A stretch of DNA of 64,000 nt, from contig JBCCMQ010000011.1 of assembly GCA_039026235.1 (NCBI GenBank), positions 62,001-126,000 on the forward strand. The letters run 5' to 3'. A program made the translations under genes and the position numbers. Below, one piece after another: positions 41,823 through 50,812 of this stretch. A model generated the notes under the pieces. The model was given only the letters and a program-made list of their open reading frames with translations. It was not told the DNA's origin and did no database searches. Origin of the DNA: JBCCMQ01 sp039026235 (GTDB taxonomy: Bacteria > Pseudomonadota > Alphaproteobacteria > Rhodobacterales > Rhodobacteraceae). Positions within the stretch are counted from its first letter, which is position 1, and every line of letters begins with the position of its first letter.

Positions 41823-43514
41823 TTAGGCAACCCATTCGCTGACGGGCGCGGCCGCTTCATGCAGCGGTTGCGCGATCACATCAACCAGCGTCGGGCCGTC
41901 ATGGGCCAATGCTTCGCCCAAGGTCTGTTGCAGATCATTTGGATCCTCAACCGTCCAGCTTTTGATCCCAAAAGCCCTGGCGACCGCCGCGTGATCCGTC
42001 CGCCCAAAATCGACGTTGTAGTAGCGTTCGCCAAAGCCCGCCTTTTGGCCAGCTTTGATCCAGCCGTAGGTGGCGTTTGAGAAAACGATCGACTTTACCG
42101 GAAGGTTATAGCGCCGGATCGTTTCGAATTCGCCGCAGGCAAAGCCAAACGACCCGTCGCCCATGACACTTAAGACGGTTGCGTCCGGTCTGCCCACCTG
42201 GGCACCAGCCGCCGCGGCCAGCGAAAAACCCAAGGCGCCATGGGCGCGGTTGGTGATGAAGTGACGCCCCGCGACGGGCCACCGGTAGTGGGCCGAAAAG
42301 TATGGGCAAGGTGTCCCCGGATCAGCGCAGACAACCGCGTTCTCGGGCAGCAGATCCATCAGTTTCGCAATCACAGCTTCGGGCCGGATGGGACGTTCCG
42401 CCGAGGACGCCAGAGGGACAAAAGCCGCCAACTTTGCCTCCCAAGCTCTCGCCGCCCTTGCCGCGCCCTTCTGCGACTTCGTGGGACGCGCTTCAACGGC
42501 GTCGGCGAGCGCCTCAAGCGCAAGCCGCGCGTCCCCGACAAGGGCCACCTCGGTCGGGTAGTTGGCGCCGATGACGGCCGGGTCGCTGTCGATGTGGATG
42601 ATCCGGGTGCCGGGTGCCGGGGCGCGCCAGCGTTCGGTCGTGACCGAGCCCGCCCGGCAGCCGATAAAGAGGATCACATCGGCGTTTTCCACCGCTTCGC
42701 GCGTGGCGGGCACGCCACCGTTCGATCCCACAACTCCCACCGCCAAAGGATCTGTTTCCGCAATCGCGCCCTGTCCAGAGACGGTCGTGGCAATCGGTAA
42801 GTCTATCGTGCGCGCAAGGCGCGCCAAGGCGCTTTCGGCACCCGAAAGAACGGGTCCACCGCCGCAGATCGCAAGCGCACCTCCGGCCTCGGCCAAAAGA
42901 GCAGCGGCATCGGCGACGGCCGCAGGATCCGGCGCGCATCTTTCGGCGGGAAAGCTTGCATAGGATGGCTCGGCCCAGATTTCTGCGTCGTCAACCGGCG
43001 CGCGCTGGGTGTCGAATGGCAACGCCAGATGGGCTGCGCCAGGTCGGCCCGTAGTCATCGCCCGAAACGCCGCACGCACGACCGACGGAAGCCGGCCCGC
43101 CTGATCCAGCGAGGCGTTGAATTTTGTCAGCGGTTTGAAAAGCGCCACCTGATCCAGTTCCGTCAACGGATACCGACCACGGCTGGTTGTGGCGACATCG
43201 GTCGTAATCGCGAGGATCGGGACGGAGCTTTCATGCGCCTCGACGACGCCGGGAAGGATATATGTGGCGCCGCCGCCTGACGGTCCTTCGCAGACGCCGG
43301 GTCGCCCGGTGACCCGCGCGTATCCATCGGCCATATAGGCGGCATGGCGTTCGTCCCGGGTCAGGAAATGCGTCATCCCATGGTCGAGCCGGGCCAGTGC
43401 ATCGTAAAATGGCAGCGTGGTATCACCGCACAGTCCAAAGATGTGCCGAACGCCATGGGACTTGAGCATGTGGACCATGGCTTCGGCCCCACTCAACGTG
43501 TTCTGATGGCTCAT
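41823..43514 (-). CDS. Acetolactate-synthase-like thiamine-diphosphate enzyme
   Basis: 563 residues in the three-domain ThDP layout. The N-terminal pyrimidine-binding domain has the activating Glu in LTRDERHAAYMADGYARVTG; the middle domain follows; the C-terminal diphosphate domain has GDGSFGFACGEFETIRRYN and FSNATYGWI. The family includes acetolactate synthase and 2-oxo-acid decarboxylases such as benzoylformate or sulfopyruvate decarboxylase. No small regulatory subunit is encoded, which argues against branched-chain synthesis. As first gene of an operon with a DadA-like oxidase it fits decarboxylation or carboligation of the resulting 2-oxo acid. GGGGAA precedes the ATG at 43514. Confidence 0.86.
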   Translation of the reverse strand: MSHQNTLSGAEAMVHMLKSHGVRHIFGLCGDTTLPFYDALARLDHGMTHFLTRDERHAAYMADGYARVTGRPGVCEGPSGGGATYILPGVVEAHESSVPILAITTDVATTSRGRYPLTELDQVALFKPLTKFNASLDQAGRLPSVVRAAFRAMTTGRPGAAHLALPFDTQRAPVDDAEIWAEPSYASFPAERCAPDPAAVADAAALLAEAGGALAICGGGPVLSGAESALARLARTIDLPIATTVSGQGAIAETDPLAVGVVGSNGGVPATREAVENADVILFIGCRAGSVTTERWRAPAPGTRIIHIDSDPAVIGANYPTEVALVGDARLALEALADAVEARPTKSQKGAARAARAWEAKLAAFVPLASSAERPIRPEAVIAKLMDLLPENAVVCADPGTPCPYFSAHYRWPVAGRHFITNRAHGALGFSLAAAAGAQVGRPDATVLSVMGDGSFGFACGEFETIRRYNLPVKSIVFSNATYGWIKAGQKAGFGERYYNVDFGRTDHAAVARAFGIKSWTVEDPNDLQQTLGEALAHDGPTLVDVIAQPLHEAAAPVSEWVA

Positions 43515-43554
43515 CTCGTATTCCCCAAGGTGCTGGAAGTAGCTGCACACCAGA

Positions 43555-43583
43555 CTGTATACAGAGGTGCATATTGATTCCAA
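43555..43583 (-). promoter_or_regulatory. Promoter with GntR-type operator for the ThDP/enolase/DadA/TRAP operon
   Basis: On the minus strand TTGGAA (43583-43578), a 16-base spacer and TATACA (43561-43556). The -10 lies inside the perfect palindrome CTGTATACAG (43555-43564), a typical half-site arrangement (TGT-N2-ACA) for FCD-type GntR repressors. The divergent GntR gene starts 59 bases away. Confidence 0.6.
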
Positions 43584-43622
43584 TACCGAAATGTGCGAGC
43601 CCGCTAGAAATTGGAATGGACC

Positions 43623-44327
43623 ATGACTGATAGACGGGTCGACAATACCTATGAGGCGCTAAAAGCCATGGCCGTGGGCTTTGAGATCAAACCGGGCGAC
43701 CGGTTGAACGAGGTCGCTTTGTCGCGCGAATTGGGTGTCAGCCGCACGCCCCTACGCGAGGCTTTGAACCGGCTGGTGTCAGAGAAGCTCTTCGACTTTA
43801 AACCCGGCTCGGGCTTTTATTGCCGCGCCCTGGATCCACAGACAGTCTTTGAGCTGTTCGAAATGCGCGTGATACTTGAAACGGCATCGGTACGGCTTGC
43901 CGCAGAACGGGCACCCCAAACGACACTTATCGCCTTGCAGGAAGAGCTGTTTGAATGTGGGCTCTCAGTGGCCGGCCTGACCGTTGCCGAGGCCTGCAGG
44001 CGGGACGAAAATTTTCACATGGGCATCGCCCGGGCCAGTGGAAACAGCGAACTTACGGACGCCCTTGCGCGGGTGAACGAACGCATCCGGTACATCCGCT
44101 GGGTCCGAATGGCCGGAACGCGCATCGCCTCATCCAAAGAGCAGCACAAGGCCATCGCGGCCGCACTGGTTGCGCGGGACGCCACGGCCGCGGCCTCGGT
44201 CATGTCGCAACACATTGAAAGCCGAAAGGATCAGATTACCGCGGCGGTCCGCGAAGGTATTTCGAATATCTATCTCGAACCGGGCGGTGCACTGGCCGGG
44301 CGAATGCTGGAAAGCGAAGCCCAATGA
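43623..44327 (+). CDS. GntR/FadR-type regulator (FCD domain)
   Basis: 234-residue regulator with winged helix (AVGFEIKPGDRLNEVALSREL, GVSRTPLREALNRLVSEKL) and an FCD effector domain with RRDENFHMGIARASGN and SSKEQHKAIAAALVARDA carrying metal-site His residues. It is divergent from the six-gene operon and overlaps the racemase gene by four bases. It probably represses both directions through CTGTATACAG and is released by the pathway substrate. An in-frame TTG at 43611 is an alternative start. Confidence 0.88.
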   Translation: MTDRRVDNTYEALKAMAVGFEIKPGDRLNEVALSRELGVSRTPLREALNRLVSEKLFDFKPGSGFYCRALDPQTVFELFEMRVILETASVRLAAERAPQTTLIALQEELFECGLSVAGLTVAEACRRDENFHMGIARASGNSELTDALARVNERIRYIRWVRMAGTRIASSKEQHKAIAAALVARDATAAASVMSQHIESRKDQITAAVREGISNIYLEPGGALAGRMLESEAQ

Positions 44328-45037
44328 TCGCGACCGGAGGCAAAAGCCTTTACGGCGCCAGCGTCGGAATTCTGATGCTTGATGCGCAGTTTCCCCGCAT
44401 TCCGGGCGACATGGGAAATGCCGCCACCTGGCCTTTTCCCGTGCATTACCGGATCGTCCGCGGCGCCACGCCCGATCACGTAGTGCGGCACAGGGCCGAG
44501 GGGATGCTGGGCGCCTTTATTGATGCAGGCCGATCGTTGGCCGAAGACGGCGCCGACGGCATTTCCACCAATTGCGGGTTTCTTTCGCTGTTCCAGGATG
44601 AACTCGACGCAGCATTGGACGTGCCCGTGATGACATCATCACTGATGCAAGTCGCGATGGTCAACGCCGTCCTGCCCCAGGGCCGCCGCGCGGGCGTACT
44701 GACGATTTCGGGCTCTACCCTGACCAAGGAACACCTAACGAAGGCTGGCGCTCCGCCGGACACTCCAATTGGCTCGACCGAAGACGGCAGCGAATTTACG
44801 CGGGTCATCCTGGGCGACGAACTTCACCTGGACGTCAAGGCGGCGCGTTCAGACAATATTGCCGCCGCCCGTGCGCTTCAGGCCGCCAATCCCGACCTTG
44901 GTGCGATTGTCCTTGAGTGCACGAACATGTGCCCCTACGCGGCCGACATTCGCGACGCGGTGGGTCTACCGATCTTTTCCATTTACGATCTTCTGGTGTG
45001 GTTCCAGGGCGGCCTGCGCCCAAGACGCCACGGCTGA
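44324..45037 (+). CDS. Aspartate/glutamate racemase family protein
   Basis: 237 residues of the cofactor-independent Asp/Glu/hydantoin racemase fold. The two catalytic cysteines are both present: Cys84 in GISTNCGFLSLF and Cys199 in VLECTNMCPYA. Members interconvert enantiomers of Asp, Glu or hydantoins, or isomerize maleate. The ATG overlaps the GntR stop (ATGA), so regulator and racemase are co-expressed. Together with the DadA-like oxidase on the other side it suggests that the pathway's substrate is chiral at the alpha carbon. Confidence 0.84.
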   Translation: MIATGGKSLYGASVGILMLDAQFPRIPGDMGNAATWPFPVHYRIVRGATPDHVVRHRAEGMLGAFIDAGRSLAEDGADGISTNCGFLSLFQDELDAALDVPVMTSSLMQVAMVNAVLPQGRRAGVLTISGSTLTKEHLTKAGAPPDTPIGSTEDGSEFTRVILGDELHLDVKAARSDNIAAARALQAANPDLGAIVLECTNMCPYAADIRDAVGLPIFSIYDLLVWFQGGLRPRRHG

Positions 45038-45064
45038 AGCCGGGGTAAACTGCTGCGACCGCCT

Positions 45065-45661
45065 TCAGGACAGAAGACGGCGCGTGGCATTTTCTATGAT
45101 GGACGCCACATCGAGATCAGTTTTTGTGGCGTCCATCTTTCCGTCGATGCGCAGAAACGCGAGGCCGTGCACGAACGTCCATAGCGGGAAAGTTGCCCTT
45201 TCAACCTCGATGTCGATTTCAGTGCGGCCCATCCTTTGTGCGACCTGGCCCAGCACGATACCATAGCAGTTCAGTCCCTGGTCTCGGATCTCTTCCCCCT
45301 CGCCTTCGTCTGCAGCAAACATCATGCGGAAGACCTGCGGCTCGCGTTCCGCGAAAGAAATGTAGTTCAGGCCGATCGCTGTCAGAGCTTCAATTGTGCC
45401 CGGCTGGAAATTTTTCAGCGTTTCAAGAAATTGCTCCGCCATGCGGTTCATGCCCTGCAGACAGACTTCGCGCATCATCGCGTTGCGATCAGCGAAGTGT
45501 CTGTAAGGCGCCGCCGTGGAAACGCCCGCGCGACGGCAGGCTTCGGAGACGGAGAATCCATGCGGGCCGTTTTCCTCGATCAGCGACCGCGTGGCATCGA
45601 CCAGCGCCTGACGCAGGTCGCCGTGGTGATACCCGTCCTTCTTCTGAATGGTCATAGTCAT
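45065..45661 (-). CDS. TetR-family repressor of the adjacent RND pump
   Basis: 198 residues: TetR helix-turn-helix near the N-terminus (GFSVSEACRRAGVSTAAPYR, followed by HFADRNAM) and a ligand domain with NYISFAEREPQVFRMMF resembling the WHG-type C-terminal domain. It is divergent from the RND membrane fusion and pump genes, with a nested palindrome between them. Autoregulated repression of the efflux system, released by a pump substrate, is inferred. Confidence 0.87.
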   Translation of the reverse strand: MTMTIQKKDGYHHGDLRQALVDATRSLIEENGPHGFSVSEACRRAGVSTAAPYRHFADRNAMMREVCLQGMNRMAEQFLETLKNFQPGTIEALTAIGLNYISFAEREPQVFRMMFAADEGEGEEIRDQGLNCYGIVLGQVAQRMGRTEIDIEVERATFPLWTFVHGLAFLRIDGKMDATKTDLDVASIIENATRRLLS

Positions 45662-45710
45662 GCTCAGTTTCCTGGCCTCGAAATATTTTTATTGACGTTT
45701 TCGACTTGAA

Positions 45711-45745
45711 GTTAGTACCTCTTACATTATGTAAGCAACTCTAAC
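45711..45745. promoter_or_regulatory. Nested palindromic operator in the TetR/RND divergent promoter
   Basis: The inner arms CTTACA (45721-45726) and TGTAAG (45730-45735) and outer arms GTTAG (45711-45715) and CTAAC (45741-45745) share the same centre at 45728, giving a 35-base dyad. A promoter reading toward the pump, TTGAAG (45706-45711) and TATGTA (45728-45733) with a 16-base spacer, overlaps it, so binding would block transcription. Confidence 0.65.
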
Positions 45746-45789
45746 ATTCAAGTCCACTGCGCAATTCTAATGATTCATGCGAGGCAAAG

Positions 45790-46944
45790 ATGTCGGAAAC
45801 CAAAAAGACACCTCTATGGCGCCGCACCGTCCGGCATATCTTTGTGATGACCGGAACGCTGGTTGTTGGCGCGATTGCAGTGGGCCTTGTGATCGCCGGA
45901 TCGGGTGCCATCGCAGCCCGTAATGCGGAACCGGCCGCGCTGCCTGAGGCGCAACCGCTTCCGGTCGCTGTCACCGAGGTGCTGCCGCAAGAAAGCTATG
46001 AAATGCAGGTGGATTACTTTGGCTTAGTCGAGCCGCGCCGCCGCATTGACCTGGGTTTCGAAGCCGGTGGTACGCTTGAAATGCTTGAAATCGACGAAGG
46101 CGCGAAGGTAACAAAAGGTCAGGTGCTGGCCACACTGGACACTCGGGCACTTACGGCCAGCCGCGCGGCCGAGGTCGCCGCGCGCGATGCGTTGGTGGCT
46201 GACCGTGATCTGGCCGCGCTGACAGCCGATCGGCAACAGAAGCTCGCCAGCGAAAATTTCTCTTCCCAGCAGCGCGCCGACGAAGCACGCTTTGCGCTCG
46301 CCTCGCTCGAAGCCCGGATCGCGCAGTCAGACGCCCGAATCGCCGCGATTGATATCGATCTGGACAAAGCGGTTCTGCGCGCGCCCTTCGCCGCGTTGGT
46401 CGGCGCCCGTGCTGTCGACCCCGGTCAGCGCCTGTCGCCGGGTCAGCCGGTGCTGGACCTTCTCGAAGATACGCAGCCGCAATTTCGGGTGGGTCTGCCC
46501 GCTGACGTCGCCGCCGAAATCGTTGCCCTTGACGAGGTTCAGATTGAATTCTCCGGCATGTCCATTGCTGCCACACCCGAGACGCCGCGCACGGACATCA
46601 ATCCGCTGACCCGTACAGTATCTATGCTTTTTTCACTTGATGTGCCGGACGGGCAGCCAGTGCCGTTCGGTCTGGTCGGCCGGATAAGCCACGCCCGTGA
46701 GCTGACCGCCAGCGGCGCCTGGGTCCCACTTAGCGCACTCAGTGAAGGCGAACGCGGACTTTGGACGCTCTACGTGATCTCGGATGATGGCCCGATGACG
46801 GCCGAACGCGAGGTGGTTGAACTGGTTTATGCCAATGACAACGCAGCCTTTGTTCGTGGAGCATTTGCCGGCGATACGCTGGTTGTCTCAGACGGCGCCC
46901 ACCGGCTTGCGAACGGTCAGAGCGTGGCCTTGATCGAGGAATAA
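45790..46944 (+). CDS. RND efflux membrane fusion protein
   Basis: 384-residue HlyD/AcrA-type periplasmic adaptor. It has a single N-terminal membrane segment (TLVVGAGIA-like, about residues 20-42), then a lipoyl half (PRRRIDLGFEAGGTLEMLEI), an alpha hairpin rich in Ala (about 110-170), the second half DKAVLRAPFAALVGARAVD and a beta-barrel. No lipobox Cys is seen, so it is anchored by the helix rather than by lipid. It is transcribed with the pump gene three bases downstream. Confidence 0.92.
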   Translation: MSETKKTPLWRRTVRHIFVMTGTLVVGAIAVGLVIAGSGAIAARNAEPAALPEAQPLPVAVTEVLPQESYEMQVDYFGLVEPRRRIDLGFEAGGTLEMLEIDEGAKVTKGQVLATLDTRALTASRAAEVAARDALVADRDLAALTADRQQKLASENFSSQQRADEARFALASLEARIAQSDARIAAIDIDLDKAVLRAPFAALVGARAVDPGQRLSPGQPVLDLLEDTQPQFRVGLPADVAAEIVALDEVQIEFSGMSIAATPETPRTDINPLTRTVSMLFSLDVPDGQPVPFGLVGRISHARELTASGAWVPLSALSEGERGLWTLYVISDDGPMTAEREVVELVYANDNAAFVRGAFAGDTLVVSDGAHRLANGQSVALIEE

Positions 46945-46947
46945 ACC

Positions 46948-49900
46948 ATGGAAACCCGGACGTTTGAAAATCCGCGTATTGTCGCGCTCGCGATCCTGGT
47001 CATCGTGGCCGCTGGCCTGTCGGCGCTTTTGGCGTTGGGCCGCCAAGAAGACCCGACGATAACCAACATCAACGCCACGGTGACAACGCTCTTTCCCGGG
47101 GCGGAACCCGACAGGGTCGAGGCGCTGGTGTCTTCTAAGCTCGAAGATGAGCTGAAATCGATACCGGAAATCTCTGTCATTGAATCGACATCGACGACCG
47201 GTGTTTCCGTCATTTCCGTTGAACTGGATGAAACCGTTGACCCCGCCATAATCGAGCAGGTCTGGACGGACGCGCGCAATGCCGTGGATGACGCGGCGCG
47301 CGCGTTCCCGGACGGCGTTTTCCCACCGGATTTTAACGCCGACGGATTGGGCGCCTTTGCTGCAATCGTGTCAATCGCCCCCACCTCCGATGTCGCCCCG
47401 TTCAGCATCACGGGCCGTTTCGCCGAAGCGCTTGCTGACGAAATGCGCAACGTTTCAGGGACCGATTTTGTTGAAATCTACGGGGCACCGGAAGAAGAAA
47501 TCCTGGTCCGATTGGACCCTGCCCGCGCGGCCGCGCTGGGGCTCAGCGCGACCGAGGTGTCACGACTGATCGCATCCGCCGATGCAAAGGTGCAGGCGGG
47601 CCGTCTGCAGGGCGATGATGCCGATATCCTTCTCAGCGTCGCGGGCGAAATTGAAACACTTTCCCGTATTGCAAGGATACCGTTGCGCGATGATGGACTG
47701 GGTGTCGTCACCCGTCTCGGTGATGTGGCCGAAATTACCCGTGGTCCAAGAACGCCTGCGGCCGAACATGCGCTGGCTGGTGGGCGCCCGGCGATCCTTG
47801 TTGCAGCGCAGCTTGCCGATGGCCTGCAGGTCGATGCCTGGATGGCACGGCTACAAGGCGCCTTGGCCGAGTTTGAAGCGACCTTGCCGCCTTCGCAGGC
47901 TGTAACGCTTGTTTTCGATCAATCGCTTTATACCGCCGACCGCCTGGCAGAGGTGGGGACAAACATGGCCATCGGCATTAGCCTCGTCGTGGGCGTGCTG
48001 TTGATCACTCTGGGCATCTGGGCTGCCCTGATCGTGGCCGCGGTATTGCCGCTGGTCAGTCTGGCGACACTGGCCAGCATGAACATCATAGGTCTTCCCC
48101 TGCATCAGATGTCTGTGACCGGTCTGATCGTCGCACTGGGACTACTGGTTGATGCGGCAATCGTGATGACGGACGAGATCCGGCAGCGCCTTGCCCGGGG
48201 CATGGCGCGTCTAGACGCGGTAGGGCAAGCGGTCCGGCGTCTTGCGGCACCGCTTCTGGCATCGACGATTACGACCGCGCTTAGCTTCACACCCATGATC
48301 CTTTTGCCCGGACCGGCCGGTGATTTCGTGGGCGCGATTGCCATCGCCGTGGTGCTGATGCTGACATGGTCGCTGATCATCGCATTGGCCGTCACACCCG
48401 CCATCGCCGGTTGGACGCTGCCGCGCGGCGACGGACGCGGATGGCTCGCGACCGGCATCTCACCGGGTCGTCTGGGCCGCATGTTCCGCGCGTCTATTTC
48501 CTGGGGCATTCACAATCCGATCCGGTCGGTGATGCTGGCTCTGGTCCTTCCGGTGATCGGCTTTGCAAGCTTCCCGACGCTTACAGCGCAGTTCTTTCCC
48601 GGAGTCGACCGCGACCAGTTCCATATCGAGGTCGAATATGCGCCTGGCACATCAATCGACAAAACGAGGGCCGGCGCGCTTGCGATGGATGCTTATCTGC
48701 GCATGCAGCCGGGCATTGAACAGGTCACCTGGGCCATAGGGAAAAGCGCACCATCGTTTTATTACAACGTCGTGGGCAACCGCGATAATGCGCCGGAATT
48801 TGCCCAGGCCCTGATCACCACTTCATCGCCCGATGCCACCGCCGCCTTGCTGCAGCCCTTGCAGGAAGACATGAACCGTACCTTCCCCGAAGCCCGCATC
48901 CTCGTGCGAGGCCTTGTGCAGGGTCCGCCGGTCGATGCACCGGTCGAATTTCGTCTTGTAGGACCCGACCTTGGCACGCTTCGCGCGTTGGGTGACAATG
49001 TGCGTGCCCTGCTTCTTGCGCAGGAAGAGGTGACGGTCGTGCGCGCTGGCCTCGAAGGCGGTGCACCCAAGATCAATGTCGATATTGATGAAGATCAGGC
49101 GGCGTTGGTGGGCCTTACCCTGGGCGATGTTGCAGGACAGCTGCGCGCGGCGCTGGATGGCGCCACGGGCGGAAGCCTTCTTGAAGGCACCGAGGACCTG
49201 CCGGTGCGCGTGCGTTTGGGCGACGGCCTGCGCGGTGATCTTGCCCGCATCGCCACCTTGCCAATCGTGCCCTCGACCACCAGCAGCAGCCTTGCGGCAG
49301 GCCAGTTTCCCGCCATACCGCTGTCGGCCATCGCAGAGGTGTCGCTTGAACCGGCGGCCACCAGCATCCGCCGCCGCAACGGTGAACGCGTGAACACGAT
49401 ACAGGCGTTCCTGCAGCCCGGTGTCCTGCCGGAAGAGGCTTTGTCCGCCGCACGCACCGAACTGGCCGAAAGCGGTTTTGCCCTTCCCCAGGGTTACAAG
49501 CTTGAGTTCGGCGGGGATTCCGATGCCCGCGATGAGACGGTTACAAATCTTCTGGCATCGCTCGGCCTGATTGTGACCCTTTCGATTGCCACAGTCGTTC
49601 TGACTTTCAACTCATTCCGGCTCGCGGCCGTGACGTTCGTGGTGGCGGGTCTCTCGGCCGGTCTGTCGATCCTTGCTCTGGCGATCATGGGCTATCCCTT
49701 TGGCATCACAGCAATCATCGGCGTTATCGGCTCGATCGGAGTTTCGATCAATGCGGCGATCATCATTCTGACCGGCCTCCAGGGCAATACGGCCGCGGCT
49801 TACGGTGACCGCAACGCTATGGTGGATGTCGTCATGGGATCTTCGAGGCACATCATCTCGACCACCATCACCACATTCGGCGGCTTTTTACCGTTGATCC

Positions 49901-50094
49901 TGGCGGGAGGCGGGTTCTGGCCACCCTTCGCGATGTCGATCGCGGGCGGCGTGCTGCTCTCGACCGTGGTCAGTTTCTACTTCACGCCGCAGATGTTCGC
50001 CTTGGTGCGGCCACGCCTGAAAGCGCAGAAACCCAAAGACCAGGATTTCGAGGACACGCCCGAGTTGCCCGGCCTTCGATTGGCGGCCGAATAA
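46948..50094 (+). CDS. RND-family efflux pump (AcrB-type)
   Basis: 1048-residue inner-membrane proton/substrate antiporter with the standard 12 membrane segments and two large periplasmic loops. The N-terminus METRTFENPRIVALAI lies before the first membrane segment. VTGLIVALGLLVDAAIVMTD carries the proton-relay acidic residues of segment 4, and the C-terminal half has GITAIIGVIGSIGVSINAAI and FGGFLPLILAGGGFW. It lacks an adjacent outer-membrane channel gene, so it presumably borrows a TolC. The divergent TetR gene is the probable repressor. Confidence 0.94.
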   Translation: METRTFENPRIVALAILVIVAAGLSALLALGRQEDPTITNINATVTTLFPGAEPDRVEALVSSKLEDELKSIPEISVIESTSTTGVSVISVELDETVDPAIIEQVWTDARNAVDDAARAFPDGVFPPDFNADGLGAFAAIVSIAPTSDVAPFSITGRFAEALADEMRNVSGTDFVEIYGAPEEEILVRLDPARAAALGLSATEVSRLIASADAKVQAGRLQGDDADILLSVAGEIETLSRIARIPLRDDGLGVVTRLGDVAEITRGPRTPAAEHALAGGRPAILVAAQLADGLQVDAWMARLQGALAEFEATLPPSQAVTLVFDQSLYTADRLAEVGTNMAIGISLVVGVLLITLGIWAALIVAAVLPLVSLATLASMNIIGLPLHQMSVTGLIVALGLLVDAAIVMTDEIRQRLARGMARLDAVGQAVRRLAAPLLASTITTALSFTPMILLPGPAGDFVGAIAIAVVLMLTWSLIIALAVTPAIAGWTLPRGDGRGWLATGISPGRLGRMFRASISWGIHNPIRSVMLALVLPVIGFASFPTLTAQFFPGVDRDQFHIEVEYAPGTSIDKTRAGALAMDAYLRMQPGIEQVTWAIGKSAPSFYYNVVGNRDNAPEFAQALITTSSPDATAALLQPLQEDMNRTFPEARILVRGLVQGPPVDAPVEFRLVGPDLGTLRALGDNVRALLLAQEEVTVVRAGLEGGAPKINVDIDEDQAALVGLTLGDVAGQLRAALDGATGGSLLEGTEDLPVRVRLGDGLRGDLARIATLPIVPSTTSSSLAAGQFPAIPLSAIAEVSLEPAATSIRRRNGERVNTIQAFLQPGVLPEEALSAARTELAESGFALPQGYKLEFGGDSDARDETVTNLLASLGLIVTLSIATVVLTFNSFRLAAVTFVVAGLSAGLSILALAIMGYPFGITAIIGVIGSIGVSINAAIIILTGLQGNTAAAYGDRNAMVDVVMGSSRHIISTTITTFGGFLPLILAGGGFWPPFAMSIAGGVLLSTVVSFYFTPQMFALVRPRLKAQKPKDQDFEDTPELPGLRLAAE

Positions 50095-50122
50095 GCGGCA
50101 CATCTGTGACAGCCACTGGCGC

Positions 50123-50155
50123 AGTGCCACTTGTAAGGCCTTGCGCCTTGGCACT
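50123..50155 (+). other. Hairpin after the RND pump gene
   Basis: AGTGCCA (50123-50129) and TGGCACT (50149-50155) pair perfectly, with an inner AAGG/CCTT extension across a bulge. There is no T run after it, so it may be a Rho-assisted end or a stability element between the pump gene and hisB. Confidence 0.35.
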
Positions 50156-50205
50156 GGGTCTGACGCCGCCTATACGGGCAGCGCGATCCAGTCAGAAGGT
50201 GCAGC

Positions 50206-50793
50206 ATGCGCAGCGCGAAAATCAGTCGCAAGACTGCGGAAACGGATGTGCTGGTTGAGATAAATCTCGACGGAACAGGCACATACAGCAACGAAACCGG
50301 TATCGGGTTTTTCGACCATATGTTGGACCAGCTGTCCCGGCACGCGCTGATCGACATGAATGTGCGGTGTGACGGGGATCTTCATATTGATGATCACCAC
50401 ACCGTCGAAGATGTCGGCATCGCCCTCGGCCAGGCCCTGGCCCAGGCCGTCGGTGACAAGAAGGGCATCCGGCGGTACGGCGCCTGCCTTTTGCCGATGG
50501 ATGACGCGCTGGTGCGCGCCGCACTGGATCTTTCGGGGCGGTCTTACCTGGTCTGGAACCTGGAGTTGCCGACAGCCAAGATCGGCACGTTTGACACCGA
50601 GCTGGTTCGTGAATTTTTCCAGGCGCTGTCAAGCAATGGCGGGATCACATTGCATGTCGATGCGCTTAGCGGCGTCAACAGCCACCACATGGCCGAGGCT
50701 GCCTTTAAGGCTGTCGCGCGGGCCATGCGTGAGGCGTTAGAAACCGATCCGCGAAAATCCGAAGACGTTCCTTCGACAAAGGGCACGCTTTAG
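50206..50793 (+). CDS. hisB: Imidazoleglycerol-phosphate dehydratase
   Basis: Sixth step of histidine synthesis: dehydration of imidazole glycerol phosphate. This is a monofunctional 195-residue enzyme with the metal-binding motifs IDDHHTVEDVGIALGQAL and VNSHHMAEAAFKAVARAM, and FFDHMLDQLSRHALIDM near the N-terminus. The phosphatase domain of enteric HisB is absent, as expected in alphaproteobacteria. AAGG lies just before the ATG. First his gene here, followed by hisH. Confidence 0.96.
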   Translation: MRSAKISRKTAETDVLVEINLDGTGTYSNETGIGFFDHMLDQLSRHALIDMNVRCDGDLHIDDHHTVEDVGIALGQALAQAVGDKKGIRRYGACLLPMDDALVRAALDLSGRSYLVWNLELPTAKIGTFDTELVREFFQALSSNGGITLHVDALSGVNSHHMAEAAFKAVARAMREALETDPRKSEDVPSTKGTL

Positions 50794-50812
50794 CGCGGAC
50801 CGAAAGGCGAGA

